Assembly (NCBI GenBank): GCA_043228905.1
Contig: JBHGNT010000001.1
Span: 13,826,001-13,890,000, forward strand
Reading direction: 5' to 3'
Length of the DNA: 64,000 bases
From: Azolla caroliniana
Lineage: Eukaryota; Polypodiophyta
The position numbers and the translations under genes were made by a program. Positions 1 through 10,799 of this stretch are shown here, in pieces (within the stretch, counting starts at the first letter, position 1; every line of letters begins with the position of its first letter). The notes under the pieces were generated by a model that was not told the origin of the DNA, searched no databases, and saw only the letters and a program-made list of their open reading frames with translations.

Positions 1-39
1 CCACAATGCATATGGGAGAAGTCTCGGCCAATTTTCGAC

Positions 40-605
40 TCATCCATCGCATGGCCGCACTATCTCCTTGATGATCGGCCCATGTCTTTGTTCGACCTTC
101 CCGTTCACTTCCAGATTGTACGCCACCATGAGGGAAATCTTGACCCCTCGATGGTTCAATAGCTCCTTGGCTTCCTGTGCATCCAACTCCCCTCTGTCAG
201 CCACGATCTTCCTGACACATCCATACCGGAAGATTGCATCTTCGATTAGCAACCGACATACTACCGCAATTGTCTTGTTCGTTAAGGCTCGGCCCTCCAC
301 CTGGTTTGTTAGGTCCTCTCTCACAAGCACCAGGTACCACATCTGTCCCACCCCCATTGGCATCATCATTAAATCAACCATCCACTTGAAGTGAATGGTC
401 AGCGGGTAAGTCGGGTGCAGCTCATCGCGTTGTCGGATCACCGAATGCATTTGGCAGCTCTTGTATGTCGACACGAAATGATGGACTTCATTGTACATCC
501 TTGGTCACCAGTACCTCTCCTTCAGCTCCTCAAACCTTGCCCATGTTCCCCAATGTCCGAACCAAGGACTCTCGTGGAATTCCAACATCTGCACTGATAG
601 GGTCT
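40..605 (-). pseudogene. Ty3/gypsy integrase fragment (decayed)
   Basis: The minus-strand translation reads as the zinc-binding N-terminus and catalytic core of a gypsy integrase. The ELKERYW / PRMYNEV stretch (about 470-545) is the HHCC region, but it is crossed by a stop. The core has candidate acidic residues in order: D in KWMVDLMMMP, D in VADRGELD and E in GKVEQRHGP. The wording resembles the K02A2.6-like gypsy group also found in fungi rather than the chromovirus at 24-29 kb (recognition from memory of the family). It runs towards the window edge, so the element may continue outside. On its right it meets LINE sequence near 605-620, so it is a rearranged fragment without LTRs. The family call is good; the exact junction is uncertain. 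Confidence 0.75.
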
Positions 606-976
606 GAAGGAGTGAGCCCCATAAAGCAATATGTTCAGTGCCTTGGTTAGGAGCATAAATCCCAACCAACCATACAACTTGGCCAAGATAAGTGATTTCT
701 ATAACCAAAAACCGACCATAGGGATCATTATGCACATTTTTGAGGATAATATTTATCCCGTACAATCAATACCACACCCAAATAATCATCACTAAGATGT
801 GCAACATAGAATGATGAATATCCACACAAATAAATTGTGGATTCTACTAACTCATGATAGTTATGCTCAACTACATATAATATATCGGACCATTCTCTAC
901 TCAACAAAGCTTCCCATAATATATACTTCTTATTAGGAGAACATGCCCCTCTCACATTCCATGTCACCACTTTCAT
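606..976 (-). pseudogene. LINE ORF2 endonuclease (APE-type) N-terminus, decayed
   Basis: The right-hand piece begins MKVVTWNVRGACSPNKK, the usual start of an apurinic-endonuclease-like domain in plant LINE ORF2 (N in TWNVRG is a metal-binding position). A second frame continues with GINIILKNVHNDPYGRF and WLVGIYAPNQ, which matches the next conserved block (VYAPN). A frameshift near 750 separates the two. The fragment stops abruptly next to gypsy integrase sequence near 605. Reverse transcriptase does not follow on this strand. The LINE RT fragment at 3.3-4.3 kb is on the opposite strand and need not be the same copy. Confidence 0.7.
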
Positions 977-1522
977 TGAATCAACAATGCCATGAAACTA
1001 GTCAAAGCATGTTATAATGAATGTTGCAAATGGATTTTCATCCACCACATCCTTAGGGACGTCTATCAAAACGTTTTGTTTATGTCCTCCCAACTAATGA
1101 AAACCTCAAGAATTCGATGAATGTACAACTGGTCCCAATGTCGAATTGAAATTGAAGGGGTAATCCCTTATCCCAAATTATCATTGCCAAGGAACTTTTT
1201 GAGGACCGTCCCTTGTTCCTAAAATTCCTTGCCAGGTAGTGTGCAAACTATTATGTTGCATATTCATTGATTTCCTGTTTGACTTGCCCTTTACATGTCA
1301 TGGATGAATAATTGGAAGACAAGGAGATGGGGAAATTGATGAGATAGAGAGATGAGAAAGTTGATGACAATGAGTGAGAATATCTATTCCATGACTGGTG
1401 TTGATCTCCTTGATGTTAACAAGGGAGATCAACCTTTTTTATAGATGAAGTGATGCATGCTAAGTATGCTCATACTTGCATGCCAAGTCATACATACTAA
1501 GTCTTACATACTACCCTTTATA
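977..1522 (-). other. Probable LINE interior, no intact ORF
   Basis: This stretch lies between the LINE endonuclease start and a solo LTR. It has only short frames on either strand and no motif I can name. By position it is the ORF1-ORF2 region of the same LINE, but that is inferred from location only. Confidence 0.3.
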
Positions 1523-1527
1523 CAAAG

Positions 1528-1926
1528 TGTAAACGTAAGTGTTTGCGGAAGCGTAAAACAGAGAACAACACACACAGAGACAGAGAGACAGAGAGAGCAG
1601 AACACAATTTCAAAATTATATCGAGACTCAGTATACACATTGAGCTAAGTAGCACTATTTATACAAGTCCTCTTGGGACTGACAGAAGTACCATGTACTT
1701 CAATGCTCACACACGCATCTGACACTTACTACGAGACTATAGCTACCTAGTAGTCTATCCTATACTAGGCTTCCGATTGGACTGCCGGTTACGGATTGCA
1801 CCCGGCCTCCACTGCTTGCCTGTTCGGTTGCTCACCATCATACCGATCCGTTTCGCCCGATCCGTCTCGCTTACCGGCTCCGACTTATTCAGCCGATCCG
1901 GCTCCGGTTGAGCTTGCCGCTCAACA
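1528..1926 (-). mobile_element. Solo copia LTR with perfect 5-bp target duplication
   Basis: A 399-bp unit starts with TG and ends with CA, and is flanked on both sides by CAAAG (1523-1527 and 1927-1931). Read on the minus strand it resembles the LTR at 33888-34272: it opens TGTTGAGCGGCAAGCTCAAC, has the CTAGTAGTCTA-like block and the GACTGACAGAAGTACC region (in plus orientation), and ends near the GCTTCCGCAAAC motif. No internal element sequence remains, as expected after LTR-LTR recombination. It sits inside LINE-derived sequence, so it is younger than the LINE. Confidence 0.85.
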
Positions 1927-2009
1927 CAAAGGTTAAAGTCGAAAGCTTGCCTAGGATAAATAAATAAATATATATATACAATGACCTAAGTTCAAGTTCA
2001 AGTTGATGT

Positions 2010-2400
2010 TCATGACATTACATGATGCCAATCATTATCAACAACATCAATACTACGCCTATCCAATGGCTTTTTCCCCTTATCTGTTAGCACCAAACTT
2101 TGATTTTCCATATCCATAGGTTCGGTTTCCTTATTCTTAGGGCCCAAACCTTGAAGTGAGTTGTCTTTATCACCTGCTCTAAAAGATGTTTCTTCATCCA
2201 TAACAACCACAATATCTGACATACCAACATCTCTCCCAGCTCCTTCCTTACCATTCCCTTCATTAGGAACCTTCAAAGTTGAAGGGCAATGACATTGGCA
2301 TTAGGCCATAAAGTGACCCATTCACGCATCCAAAACAATGGACTGCAAATGTCTCCCAATTCAATTTAAAATAAAAACTTCTCATACTAGGTGCGTTCGT
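2010..2400 (-). pseudogene. Possible LINE ORF1 remnant
   Basis: An 88-codon minus-strand frame, rich in Asp, Glu and Lys, ends at 2010. Just upstream (2290-2340), a frame reading CFGCVNGSLYGLMP could be a broken CCHC zinc knuckle of the kind found in plant LINE ORF1 proteins. It lies upstream, in the minus sense, of the endonuclease start at 976, which is where ORF1 should be. No residue pattern is decisive. It may be unrelated sequence. Confidence 0.3.
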
Positions 2401-3252
2401 ACACACCCGTCTTGGCCTCTTATGACTTGTATCCCATAACACACAAAATCTGCATTTATTTGTAGCATTTTCCTATGGAAATACCAGCATTATACCCATT
2501 TGACTCATCAACTGTGGTAAAAGTGGCTACAAAACACATCCTTACAATCCAATGTTACGCAAACAGGGTATTCTTGTTTCAGCAAAGCATGATAGTCCAC
2601 TACGAGGCACCATTGCATTACATGCACCAAACATTTATAAGAAAAACAAAAACTTTATCCAATAGATGTTCAAACCTTGTGGTCCTACATATATATTCTC
2701 AACACAATTCGGTGATATGTTATACCCCTTCGTATAACACGGGGTCGGATACGCGCTTTTGCGACATCCAATCAAGGTATTATGGTCGGGGGATGGGAAA
2801 CGTTTGCGGGTTATACACGATAAACACAGATGTAACAAGGTAAGTTCATACAGAACTACACCTGATCAGATTGTAGTATGATCTTAACACAAGACCAAAG
2901 CCAGCTACAACCGACTGGTTAAGTGCAATACATAGTTTAAACAGAGTCGTTTAGAGCACAAACACTATGTATAAGCAAACAAATATTCTATTAAAATGAC
3001 TGACTCAATACAACCAATCAAATTTTGTACATGGCATCATGTCCCTTTTTATAGGGAGCATGATCGGTTACGTCAAGAATGTAAACCCACTACTACTTCC
3101 TCTAATTATTATACATACATTTCATTTCCTCCTTTCGATTTAAGTTCCTATTCAGCCCCACCCATCTTGGTTTCGACCCGCACTTGCCCCTACGACCCTT
3201 TTTGTTGGGCAACCTGACTAGCCAACAACACGATTGTGTTCAACCATTGTTT

Positions 3253-3256
<4 letters not shown>
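2401..3256. other. Non-coding; one strong small palindrome
   Basis: No convincing gene. At 2718-2739 the arms TGTTATAC and GTATAACA flank a 6-base loop. A TGTTATAC start is what an LTR might have, and CCAACAACA near 3220-3230 could be its other end, but no target duplication is visible, so a solo LTR is only a possibility. Confidence 0.3.

Positions 3257-3316
<60 letters not shown>
3257..3316. repeat. (CT)n microsatellite
   Basis: About 60 bases of pure CT, placed just before the LINE reverse transcriptase fragment. Confidence 0.95.
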
Positions 3317-3318
<2 letters not shown>

Positions 3319-3324
3319 TTCAAA

Positions 3325-4330
3325 TTTTTTCAATAGCACTATTGGTGTTCAGCAAGGATGCCCACTCTCACCAACTCTATTTGGTCTATGCATTGATGAA
3401 TGAGAAGAAATGGTTGCCAAGTTTGTAAAGGAAGAATGTGTTGAAGAAGCAGCCATTGGGAATGTTGTCATTATGCTTTTGTTTTATGCAGATGATGTAG
3501 TGCTTTTTGCAAATACTTTAGGAGATGCACAAAAGCTTATGAAGGCTTTGGAAAAAAATTGCACTCATACTAAATTAAGTGTCAATAGCTCTAACACATA
3601 GATTATGCTTGTGAAGAGCCAAAAAAGAGATCAATCATGCATTATGTACAATAATAAGTCACTTGAATGTGTGGAAAGCTTCAAATATCTTGGCCTTGAA
3701 GTTCCTTCAAATCATAGATGGAATGAGTGTGCTACTCGCCACTGGGAGGCAGGAAAACGAGCATTTTATGCATTTGAGAACAGATGCAATGATGGAGTTA
3801 TTAAGTGTTGGGTCCTCAAGAAATACCTTTTCGACACTTTGGTGACACTAAAGCTTCTCTGTGGGCTGGAAGTATGGGGTGGTAGCATCCCTAAATCTAC
3901 TTGGAAAGAGTTTGAAAATGTCCAAAAACATTTTCTTACGAAGTTTCTACAAGTTAAGAAACAAACGCCCTACTCCTCCTTCTCCTTGAGATGGGATCAC
4001 TTCCCATTGAGATCTTGGCCATGGAAAGGGTTGTTGAATACATGCTTAAGGTTCAAAAAAGTCTCTCACATCGACTTCCTAGAATTGCATGGGAAACAAG
4101 CAAAAAGATCCAAAAGACGCATACAAGCAAAATTTTGTGTTCTAGTTGGATCCAAGATATGGAAAAATGGTTTGGTAGATGGGATGCAACACAATTGATT
4201 CATGATGTTGAATCACTAGATTCCCCTGTAAATGAGGCCTTTTTGCAACCAATGTATCATGACATGGGAGAAATGTGGAGGCTCACGCTTCACACATTAT
4301 ACCACACATGTTGCACGTTGTCGTGAAGAT
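3325..4330 (+). pseudogene. LINE reverse transcriptase, C-terminal half (decayed)
   Basis: The translation has the non-LTR RT hallmarks in order: GVQQGCPLSPTLFGLCIDE near 3350, then the active-site motif FYADDVVLFA near 3482, then a YLGLEVP block near 3687 and a connector rich in Trp and Lys. Stops interrupt it (TGA near 3403, TAG near 3600), and after about 4200 only short frames follow. The start of ORF2 is missing. A second copy of its 3' part is found at 16255-16349 and 19880-20035, so this is a dispersed family. Long YADD-type domains of this kind are L1-like plant LINEs (family knowledge). Confidence 0.85.
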
Positions 4331-4535
4331 TTTCGGCAACGGTATGAAAATTGTGTGGAACAAACGAAATCAAGAAGGTGCAATGTGCACGTGTGAAAGG
4401 GATGAAGGCCACACGCGTATGCTAACATGTTGTAAATAGGACTGAAATGAGAATCGTAAAAGAAAAGCTAGATGTAAAGTTAAACATGTGCATGTGTGAT
4501 GTGTGCTCAAACATTTATAAATATAAAAATAAGAC

Positions 4536-4665
4536 TAAAGCCTAGTAACATTTGAGTGCATACAAAAAAGGGATACAAACAAGGTTTGAACCTTGCACCT
4601 CCAAGATAGCAAACAAATTAACTTACCACTAAAGCAACTATTGAATGCTTTATGTTTTATACACT
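4536..4665 (-). repeat. SINE-like repeat, copy A (tRNA-derived head)
   Basis: On the minus strand this holds an A-box-like AGTGGTAAG and a B-box-like GGTTCAAACC, spaced as in a tRNA-derived SINE head. The same block recurs at 5211-5340, and the similarity extends through the flanks (4494-4760 against 5169-5410). So either the SINE was duplicated together with its surroundings, or the repeat is larger than the SINE. Confidence 0.55.
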
Positions 4666-4734
4666 TTCTTTTCCTATTCACTATTCCATAGAAAACAAAT
4701 ACATAAAAAACCGTGTGCACAAAACCATGGTTTA

Positions 4735-5060
4735 GCCCATGGTTTTGGCATGGAGAGACATATAAAATCCTCTAGATGGGCTTGTGTTGTAAGGGGGGGA
4801 AGCTATGTATTGAATCAAGAAAACAATAATGAAATCTAGTTATCTTATTGGTGATGTATCTTGTCTCTCGAAATTGAAGTCAAGGGTTCAATGTGTCTCA
4901 GAATTGGAATCTCCCTCTTTCAATCTCTCTATCTATCTTAAATACTTTCTCACTTACACTAGTACAAACTTCGAATCTTTCCGGTCCAGGACCCCGGCGG
5001 TCCCACTTCATTTCGCGAACATGCGAGGATTTCTTCGACATCTTTCTTGGTGAACCCGAT
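4735..5060 (+). repeat. Dispersed repeat, copy 1
   Basis: The block from CATGGTTTAGCCCATGG through the CTCTAGATGGGCTTGTG region to the CCGGTCC region matches 6188-6600 closely. The only ORFs in it are short and unlike known proteins. Family unknown. Confidence 0.6.
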
Positions 5061-5210
5061 GCGAAGAAGCGGTAGGAAGGATCAAGACAAGGATCGACCG
5101 ATACTTGGAGATAGCATCCTCACGCAATCAAGCGGGAGAGTTCAAAATGATGATGGTACACGTGCACGTGTGATGTGTGCTCAAACATTTGTAAATATAA
5201 AAATAAGACT

Positions 5211-5340
5211 AAAGCCTAATAACAGTTGAGTGCATGCAGGGGGGTGCAAGCAAGGTTTGAACCTTGCACCTCCAAGATAAGAGACAAATTAACTTACCAC
5301 TAAAGCTATTACTGAATGTTGTAAATTTTATACATTTTCT
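5211..5340 (-). repeat. SINE-like repeat, copy B
   Basis: Second copy of the block at 4536-4665, with the same A-box-like and B-box-like elements on the minus strand and a few percent of differences by eye. Confidence 0.55.
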
Positions 5341-5489
5341 TTTCACATTCAGTGTTCCATAGAAAACAAATACATAAAAAACTGTGTGCACAAAACCATG
5401 GTTTAGCCCATAGTACGTAAAGTTCATGTTCGTCTACTATATCGTTCGTTTTCTTACGTTGGAAAACGAACACGAATGATATTAAAAAA

Positions 5490-6050
5490 TTCGTGTGTTT
5501 TTTTTTTCCCTTTTCTTTTGGTATTTCCCTTCTTTTCCCCCTTTTTCCCCCCTTTTCCTCTGCACATCAACGCCACACTCTGCTCTCCCCCCCTTTTCCC
5601 TTGTTTCCTTCAACGACCTGTTGTTGGAACGATTTGTTGCTTGCATTGTACACCTTCTCCCGCCCATTACTTTCTGCATACCAACGATATTCAGGTATGC
5701 TAAGGGTTAATAATAGGATTTAAAGTTGTTGAATGTTTAGATCATAGTATGTACTCTATGTACAGAAATTTCTGTAATTTTTCACTAATTTTTGTAGTGT
5801 TTTTTGTAATTTTTGTAATTTTTGTAATTGTTTTGTATTTATGTGATTTCTGTATAATTTCTGTAATTTCTAAATAATTTCTGTAGTTTCTGTAAATTTG
5901 TTGTAATTTCATTATAATTGCAGTAATTTCTATACAATTTTTGTAATTTTTGTAATTTTGGTGTAATTTTATTGTAATTTTTGTAATTGTTTTGTAATTT
6001 TCTGTAATTTCTTCATAATTTATGTAATTTTTAAAGTTTTTACCTTGTAT
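5490..6050. repeat. Low-complexity tracts (pyrimidine-rich, then TGTAATTTT-rich)
   Basis: 5490-5640 is a T/C-rich tract that produces artefactual Phe/Pro-rich ORFs in several frames. 5755-6050 is built of irregular TGTAATTTTTGTAATT-like units. No gene seen. Confidence 0.8.
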
Positions 6051-6187
6051 TTCTGAAAAAATATTTACCTTATAGTAAATAATTTAACCAAAAGTATGGT
6101 ATTTATCATTCTTCGAGGGTGTTTACCCTTCTCGAATGATTGAATCATTCTCGAACACGAATGCACAAATGGTACGCATAGTCATAT

Positions 6188-6600
6188 TATGGTTTAGCCC
6201 ATGGTTTTGTCATGGAGAGACCAATAAATGCCTCTAGATGGGCTTGTGCAAGGGAGGGAAACTATGTATTGAATCAAGAAAACAATATTAAAATCTAGTT
6301 ATCTTATTGGTGATGTATCTTGAGTCTCAAAATTGACATCAAGGGTTCAATCTCTCTCTCTCAATCTGTCTCAGAATTGGAATCTTCGTCTTTGAATCTC
6401 TCTCAATCTGTCTCAGAATTGGAATCATCGTCTTTGAATCTCTCTCAATCTGTCTCAGAATTGGAATCGTCGTCTTTGAATCTCTCTCTGTCTATCTTAG
6501 ATACTTTCTCGCTTATGCTAGTACAAACTTTGAATCCTTCCGGTCCAAGACCCCGACGGTCCCGCTTCATTTTGCGAACATGCGAGGATGTCCTCGACAA
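6188..6600 (+). repeat. Dispersed repeat, copy 2, with internal tandem repeat
   Basis: Matches 4735-5060. It carries an extra tandem array at 6355-6480: three units of 42 bp, each translating as SQSVSELESSSLNL. The array explains the length difference between the two copies. Confidence 0.7.
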
Positions 6601-6839
6601 CGTAACTACAAAACCATATTCTTCGAGGGACGGGGAAACCATACACATCAATACATGTTAGAGCACATCCCGTTATCTACCATTTGATCCATTGCTGTTG
6701 AGAATCAAGCTCAACTTGGTCTAGTGTGTGAACTCACCTTGAGAGTGAATAGACACTCCAACGGTCAAGAGTCACCATTATGTCACCTCTTTGTATTCTA
6801 GCATTTAGTATGAGTCATAGAATCATACTAAATGAAGGT

Positions 6840-9543
6840 CACTTCCGACATTCAAAGAGAAGGAGATTGAAGGTGTATGGGAAGCGTGCCAATTCGGCAA
6901 GCAACACTGACACCCATTCCCAAAAGAGCGGAACGTGAGCAAAGGTATATTCGACGTAGTCCATTCCGACGTATGGGGACCGGCGTAGACGGCTACATTC
7001 GGTGGATGCCAATATTACGTACTCTTCATCGACGACTTCTCTAGGCACACTTGGATCAACCCGATGCGGCAAAAGAGCAAAATTTCAAGAATGAAGTCGA
7101 GAAAGCCACGGGCCGACATGTATGATGCCTTCGATCGGATGGTGGCAAGGAGTACTTCTCGGACGATTTCACGGCGTATCTCCGAAAGGAAGGAATTCGG
7201 TGAGAATTCACTTGCCGACACACTCCGCAACAAAACGGAATAGCCGAGCGCAAAAATCGGCACATCTTCGAAGTGGCGCGGGCCATGATGAACGAGAAGC
7301 ATATGCCCAAGTCATATTGGCCGAAGCTGCAAATATGGCCATCTACCTAATGAACTGGTGCACAACATCTGGAGTGCACGAGGTCACTCCGCACGAAAAA
7401 AACTTCGGAAAGAAGCCGGACTTATCGCACACCCGGATATTCGGCGCGATAGCGTACTTGCACATCCCCGACGAGAAGCGTCAAATGCTTGACCCAAAGT
7501 CGGAGAAATGTATCCTCGTAGGATACTCACAAGAGCAAAAGGGGCACAAGTGCTACAACCCCTCAACTCAAAAATCTCGAGTAAGTCGAGACGTCGTTTT
7601 TTACGAGTTCGCATCCTGGTACGCACCAGAGACAACTCCAACTCCGCTCGACCCGGAATCTGCCGAACAAGAGATCGAGGATGAAGATCGCCTTATGCGC
7701 ATATTCGAAGAAATTCTGATCACGACCCGACTGAGCAGACCACAAGAGCCTTTGAGCGATCAAAGCACATCACGGCCTAGCCCGAAGTTGGACAAAGGCA
7801 AGGCAAAAATGTCGGAATACGAAGACAATCGCTTCGACAACGATGAGTCGACTCACTCACTCAATAGTGAGTTTGGCGGTTTCGAGGTACCAATCAGAGC
7901 TCAGAAAGCTCTCATCTCTGCAAATGAAAAGCTCGTAAAAACAACCACCCGTGAAAACAACCCTGTAAGCCAATTTGGCTACAACGATTATATGGTGTAC
8001 CATTATGCCTTTATGATGAAGGTAGCGACAGTACAAGAGCCGGAAACCCCTTCCGAAACTGCGAAAGACCTACGATGGATCGAAGCAATGAACGAGGAGA
8101 TGCAGGCACTATGGAAGAACGAGATGTAGGATCTCGTTATCACCTCACCACACAAAAAGGCGATTGGATGCAGATGGATTTACAAAGTGAAGTACAACGC
8201 CGACAGTTCCGTCAACCGCTACAAAGTGTGACTCGTAGCGAAAGGCTACGCACAAACGCACGGAGTTGACTACGAAGAGACCTTTGCCCCAGTGGCAAAG
8301 ATGACGACGGTACGAACCGTAATTGCGCTTGCCGCAGCGAAAGGGTGGCACCTCCATTAAATGGACGTCAAGAACGCCTTTCTATGAGACGAATTAGAAG
8401 ACGAGGTGTACATGATACAACCACCTGGCTTCAACTCGAGCACCCATCCGAAAGTTGTATGCCGACTCAAGAAGCCACTCTATGGCCTCAAGCAAGAACC
8501 ACGTGCTTGGCATTCGAAGATAACGCAATATCTTCATCAAATTAGCTTCCGTATGTCAAAATTGGACAACTCCCTCTACATACGAAGCGATTTCGCAAGT
8601 CTGATCGTCATCATCTTATATGTGGATGACCTAGTCATTGGAGGTGAACATCTCGTCGAAATCAATAAGGTCAAATCCCTCCTTTCTGACAAGTTCGAGA
8701 TGACGGACATGAAGGAGCTCCACTACTTCCTCGGCATAGAGGTAATTCGGACTCCAGCCAGAATCATGATCTCTCAACGGCAATACATCCTCAACTTGTT
8801 ATACAAGTTCGGGATGGTTGAGTGCAAATCTGCGGCAACCTCACTCGATCACAATCTCAAACTAGATGCGAACTCCGGCATCAAAGCATGTGAGCCGACC
8901 CAGTATCGGCAACTCATCGGGAGTCTCATCTACCTCACGATCACTCGACCCGATCTTAGTTATCCGGTCGGTCTCCTTAGTCAATTCATGCAAACACCAT
9001 GTGATACTCACTTGGATTGCGTTAAGCGAGTTCTACGATACGTGAGCGAAATAATGGATTGTGGCATCCTATACAAGACCGTGATGCCAATACGACTCGA
9101 GGGGTACACAGACGCCGATTGGGCCGGCTACAAAGCCGATAGAAGATCAACCTCCGGATTTTTTTTTTCCCTCGGTAGTGGAGCAATATCCTGGAGCAGC
9201 AAAAAGCAACCAACCGTCGCTCTTTCGAGCACAGAGGCGGAATATAAGAGCGCGGTAGGGGCCACATGTGAAGCCGTATGGTTCATAAGGATACTCAAGG
9301 ACCTGGGCGTACCCATCAAGGATCCGACTTCCCTTTATTGCGACAACATGAGCAGTATCTATCAGGCTCGGAACCCGGTGTTCCACCCGCGGACAAAGCA
9401 CATCGAAGTGTACTATCACTTCATCCGAGAGCGTGTTCTAGCTGGCGATGTCGACCTACAACACATTAGCACCAATCTTCAAACCGCCGACATCTTCACT
9501 AAAGCCTTAGGAGCCAACAAGCTGTGGATTGACGATCCCTGAC
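6840..9543 (+). pseudogene. Copia pol: integrase, reverse transcriptase, RNase H
   Basis: Pieces in order are: pre-integrase and integrase core with frameshifts (6840-7260); integrase C-terminal part (MAIYLMNWCTTSGVHEVTP, 7330 on); linker; RT start (8050-8400) with stops at 8127, 8227, 8356 and 8384; RT palm with YVDDLVIGG (near 8619); and RNase H with DADWAGYKADRRSTSG (near 9112) and SSTEAEYKSA (near 9230), ending in ADIFTKALG. The last frame, 8406-9542, is open. Many stops look like C-to-T or G-to-A changes of expected codons, for example TAG for Trp in KNEM-stop-DLV and TAA for Gln in HLH-stop-MDVKNAF. Not functional. Confidence 0.9.
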
Positions 9544-9570
9544 CTGCCAAGCTTGAGGGGGAGTACTGAA

Positions 9571-9770
9571 GCAACTACGCAATAACGTGTGGATTCCGCA
9601 ACCGCGCAACGAAGCCGCGAAGAAAGACGCAAGCCGAAGCACAAACTTTGCAACTACGCAATAACGCGTGGATTCCGCAACCGCGCAATGAAGCCATGAA
9701 GAAAGATGCAAGCCAAAGCACAGACTCCGCAACTACGCATAATGCAAGCTGGAGCACGGATTCCACAACT
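9571..9770 (+). repeat. 79-bp tandem repeats between pol and 3' LTR
   Basis: Units begin GCAACTACGCAATAACG at 9571, 9650 and 9729 (the last partial). They separate the end of pol and its first purine tract from the second purine tract and the LTR. Confidence 0.85.
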
Positions 9771-9865
9771 CCGCATACATGCGAGTCGACGCAGACTCCG
9801 GAACGTGAGTCGAAGCGGATTTCGGATACCGTCTGAAACCGACCTGACTGGAGCTTGAGGGGGTG

Positions 9866-10251
9866 TGTTGAGAATCAAGCTCAACTTGGTCTAGTGTGTG
9901 AACTCACCTTAAGAGTGAATAGACACTCCAACGGTCAAGAGTCACCATTATGTCACCTCTTTGTATTCTAGCATTCAGTATGAGTCATAGAATCATATTC
10001 TATGACACATAACTTATGAGCTTTCACATTCCCCATGCTCCATGAGTCTTGTAGTTAATGAAGAGAGAGGGTGACTATATAAAGCACCCTTCTCCCACCT
10101 TGTATTGTGTTGAGTCTTTCTCCTTTGTTAATATAATCTACCTTGCGTATACTCTGTGTCTTACTCCTTGTGTCTCTCACTCTCTCTCTCTCTCATACAC
10201 ACACAGTTCACACCTATTCCGCTACACAAGAATCACACCCGATTCTTTACA
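9866..10251 (+). repeat. 3' LTR of the copia element
   Basis: Begins TGTTGAGAATC and ends TTTACA. It contains ACTATATAAAGC (about 10074) as a likely TATA box and a short CT run, both usual for U3/R. The first 134 bases match the left LTR remnant at 6696 almost perfectly. Confidence 0.85.
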
Positions 10252-10620
10252 CTTCCATTAGACTTAGCTCACATGCATTGCAATGTGAGACGGGTGTTGG
10301 GGCACAAGTAATGAGAGTGGTCGACTATGCACAAGTCTGAGAGTTTGAGTACACACTTTGATACAATGCTCTACCTTTGATCATATTCGACCATGCTTTC
10401 CACAAATATTCAACCAAGCCCAATCTTTGCAAGAATTTCTCTCACAACTACAATGTGCACTCTCGATTGCAACATTCATTGGTAAAGTTCTTGAACATCG
10501 AGACTTGCTATTCACTTTCACATGTATCATGTGAAATGTAATATTTTTGGTCTCATAGGTCATATTTGACCTTTGAAGACGATACTAGAATCTCTCTCTC
10601 TCTCTCTCTCGGAATTTTGT
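10252..10620 (+). repeat. Dispersed repeat flanking the copia insertion (right half)
   Basis: With 6601-6695 it makes up one repeat copy split by the copia element. The same sequence is continuous at 20331-20745. Shared landmarks are GGTGTTGGGGCACAA, CGATTGCAACATTCATTGG and TCTTGAACATCGAGA. It ends in a CT run. It has no clear ORF. Confidence 0.75.
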
Positions 10621-10714
10621 CCCCAGATGAGTTACATTTGTGTTGTTTTGTATTGCAACACCTTAGAAGGTTGCCCTTGCCACATCACTACTTTTGATAG
10701 CAAGGTTTTTTTGT

Positions 10715-10721
<7 letters not shown>

Positions 10722-10745
<24 letters not shown>
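10722..10745. repeat. (CT)n microsatellite
   Basis: Short pure CT run, the second in this area after 10591-10609. Confidence 0.9.
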
Positions 10746-10747
<2 letters not shown>

Positions 10748-10799
10748 TCTTGGTAGTTTGTATGGGAGCATCAAACATATAAATTTGAGAAAACCAAGT

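Larger units (their letters stand above)
6696..10251 (+). mobile_element. Decayed Ty1/copia element, 5' part deleted
   Basis: The left LTR survives only as its first 134 bases (6696-6829) and runs straight into pre-integrase sequence, so PBS, gag and protease are deleted. The right LTR is 9866-10251 and starts with the same TGTTGAGAATCAAGC. The element sits in a repeat whose uninterrupted relative is at 20331-20745; ATTGC precedes the left LTR, but no duplicate remains at the right. Two purine-rich tracts ending GAGGGGGAG or GAGGGGGTG lie at 9551-9563 and 9851-9865. The second abuts the LTR and is the functional polypurine tract. A fragment of the same family is at 30603-32790. Confidence 0.85.

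Noticed and set aside
5476-5723. Overlapping Phe/Pro/Ser-rich ORFs on the plus strand and a Lys/Arg-rich one on the minus strand
   Set aside because: They come from a T/C-rich tract; all frames are open because of composition.
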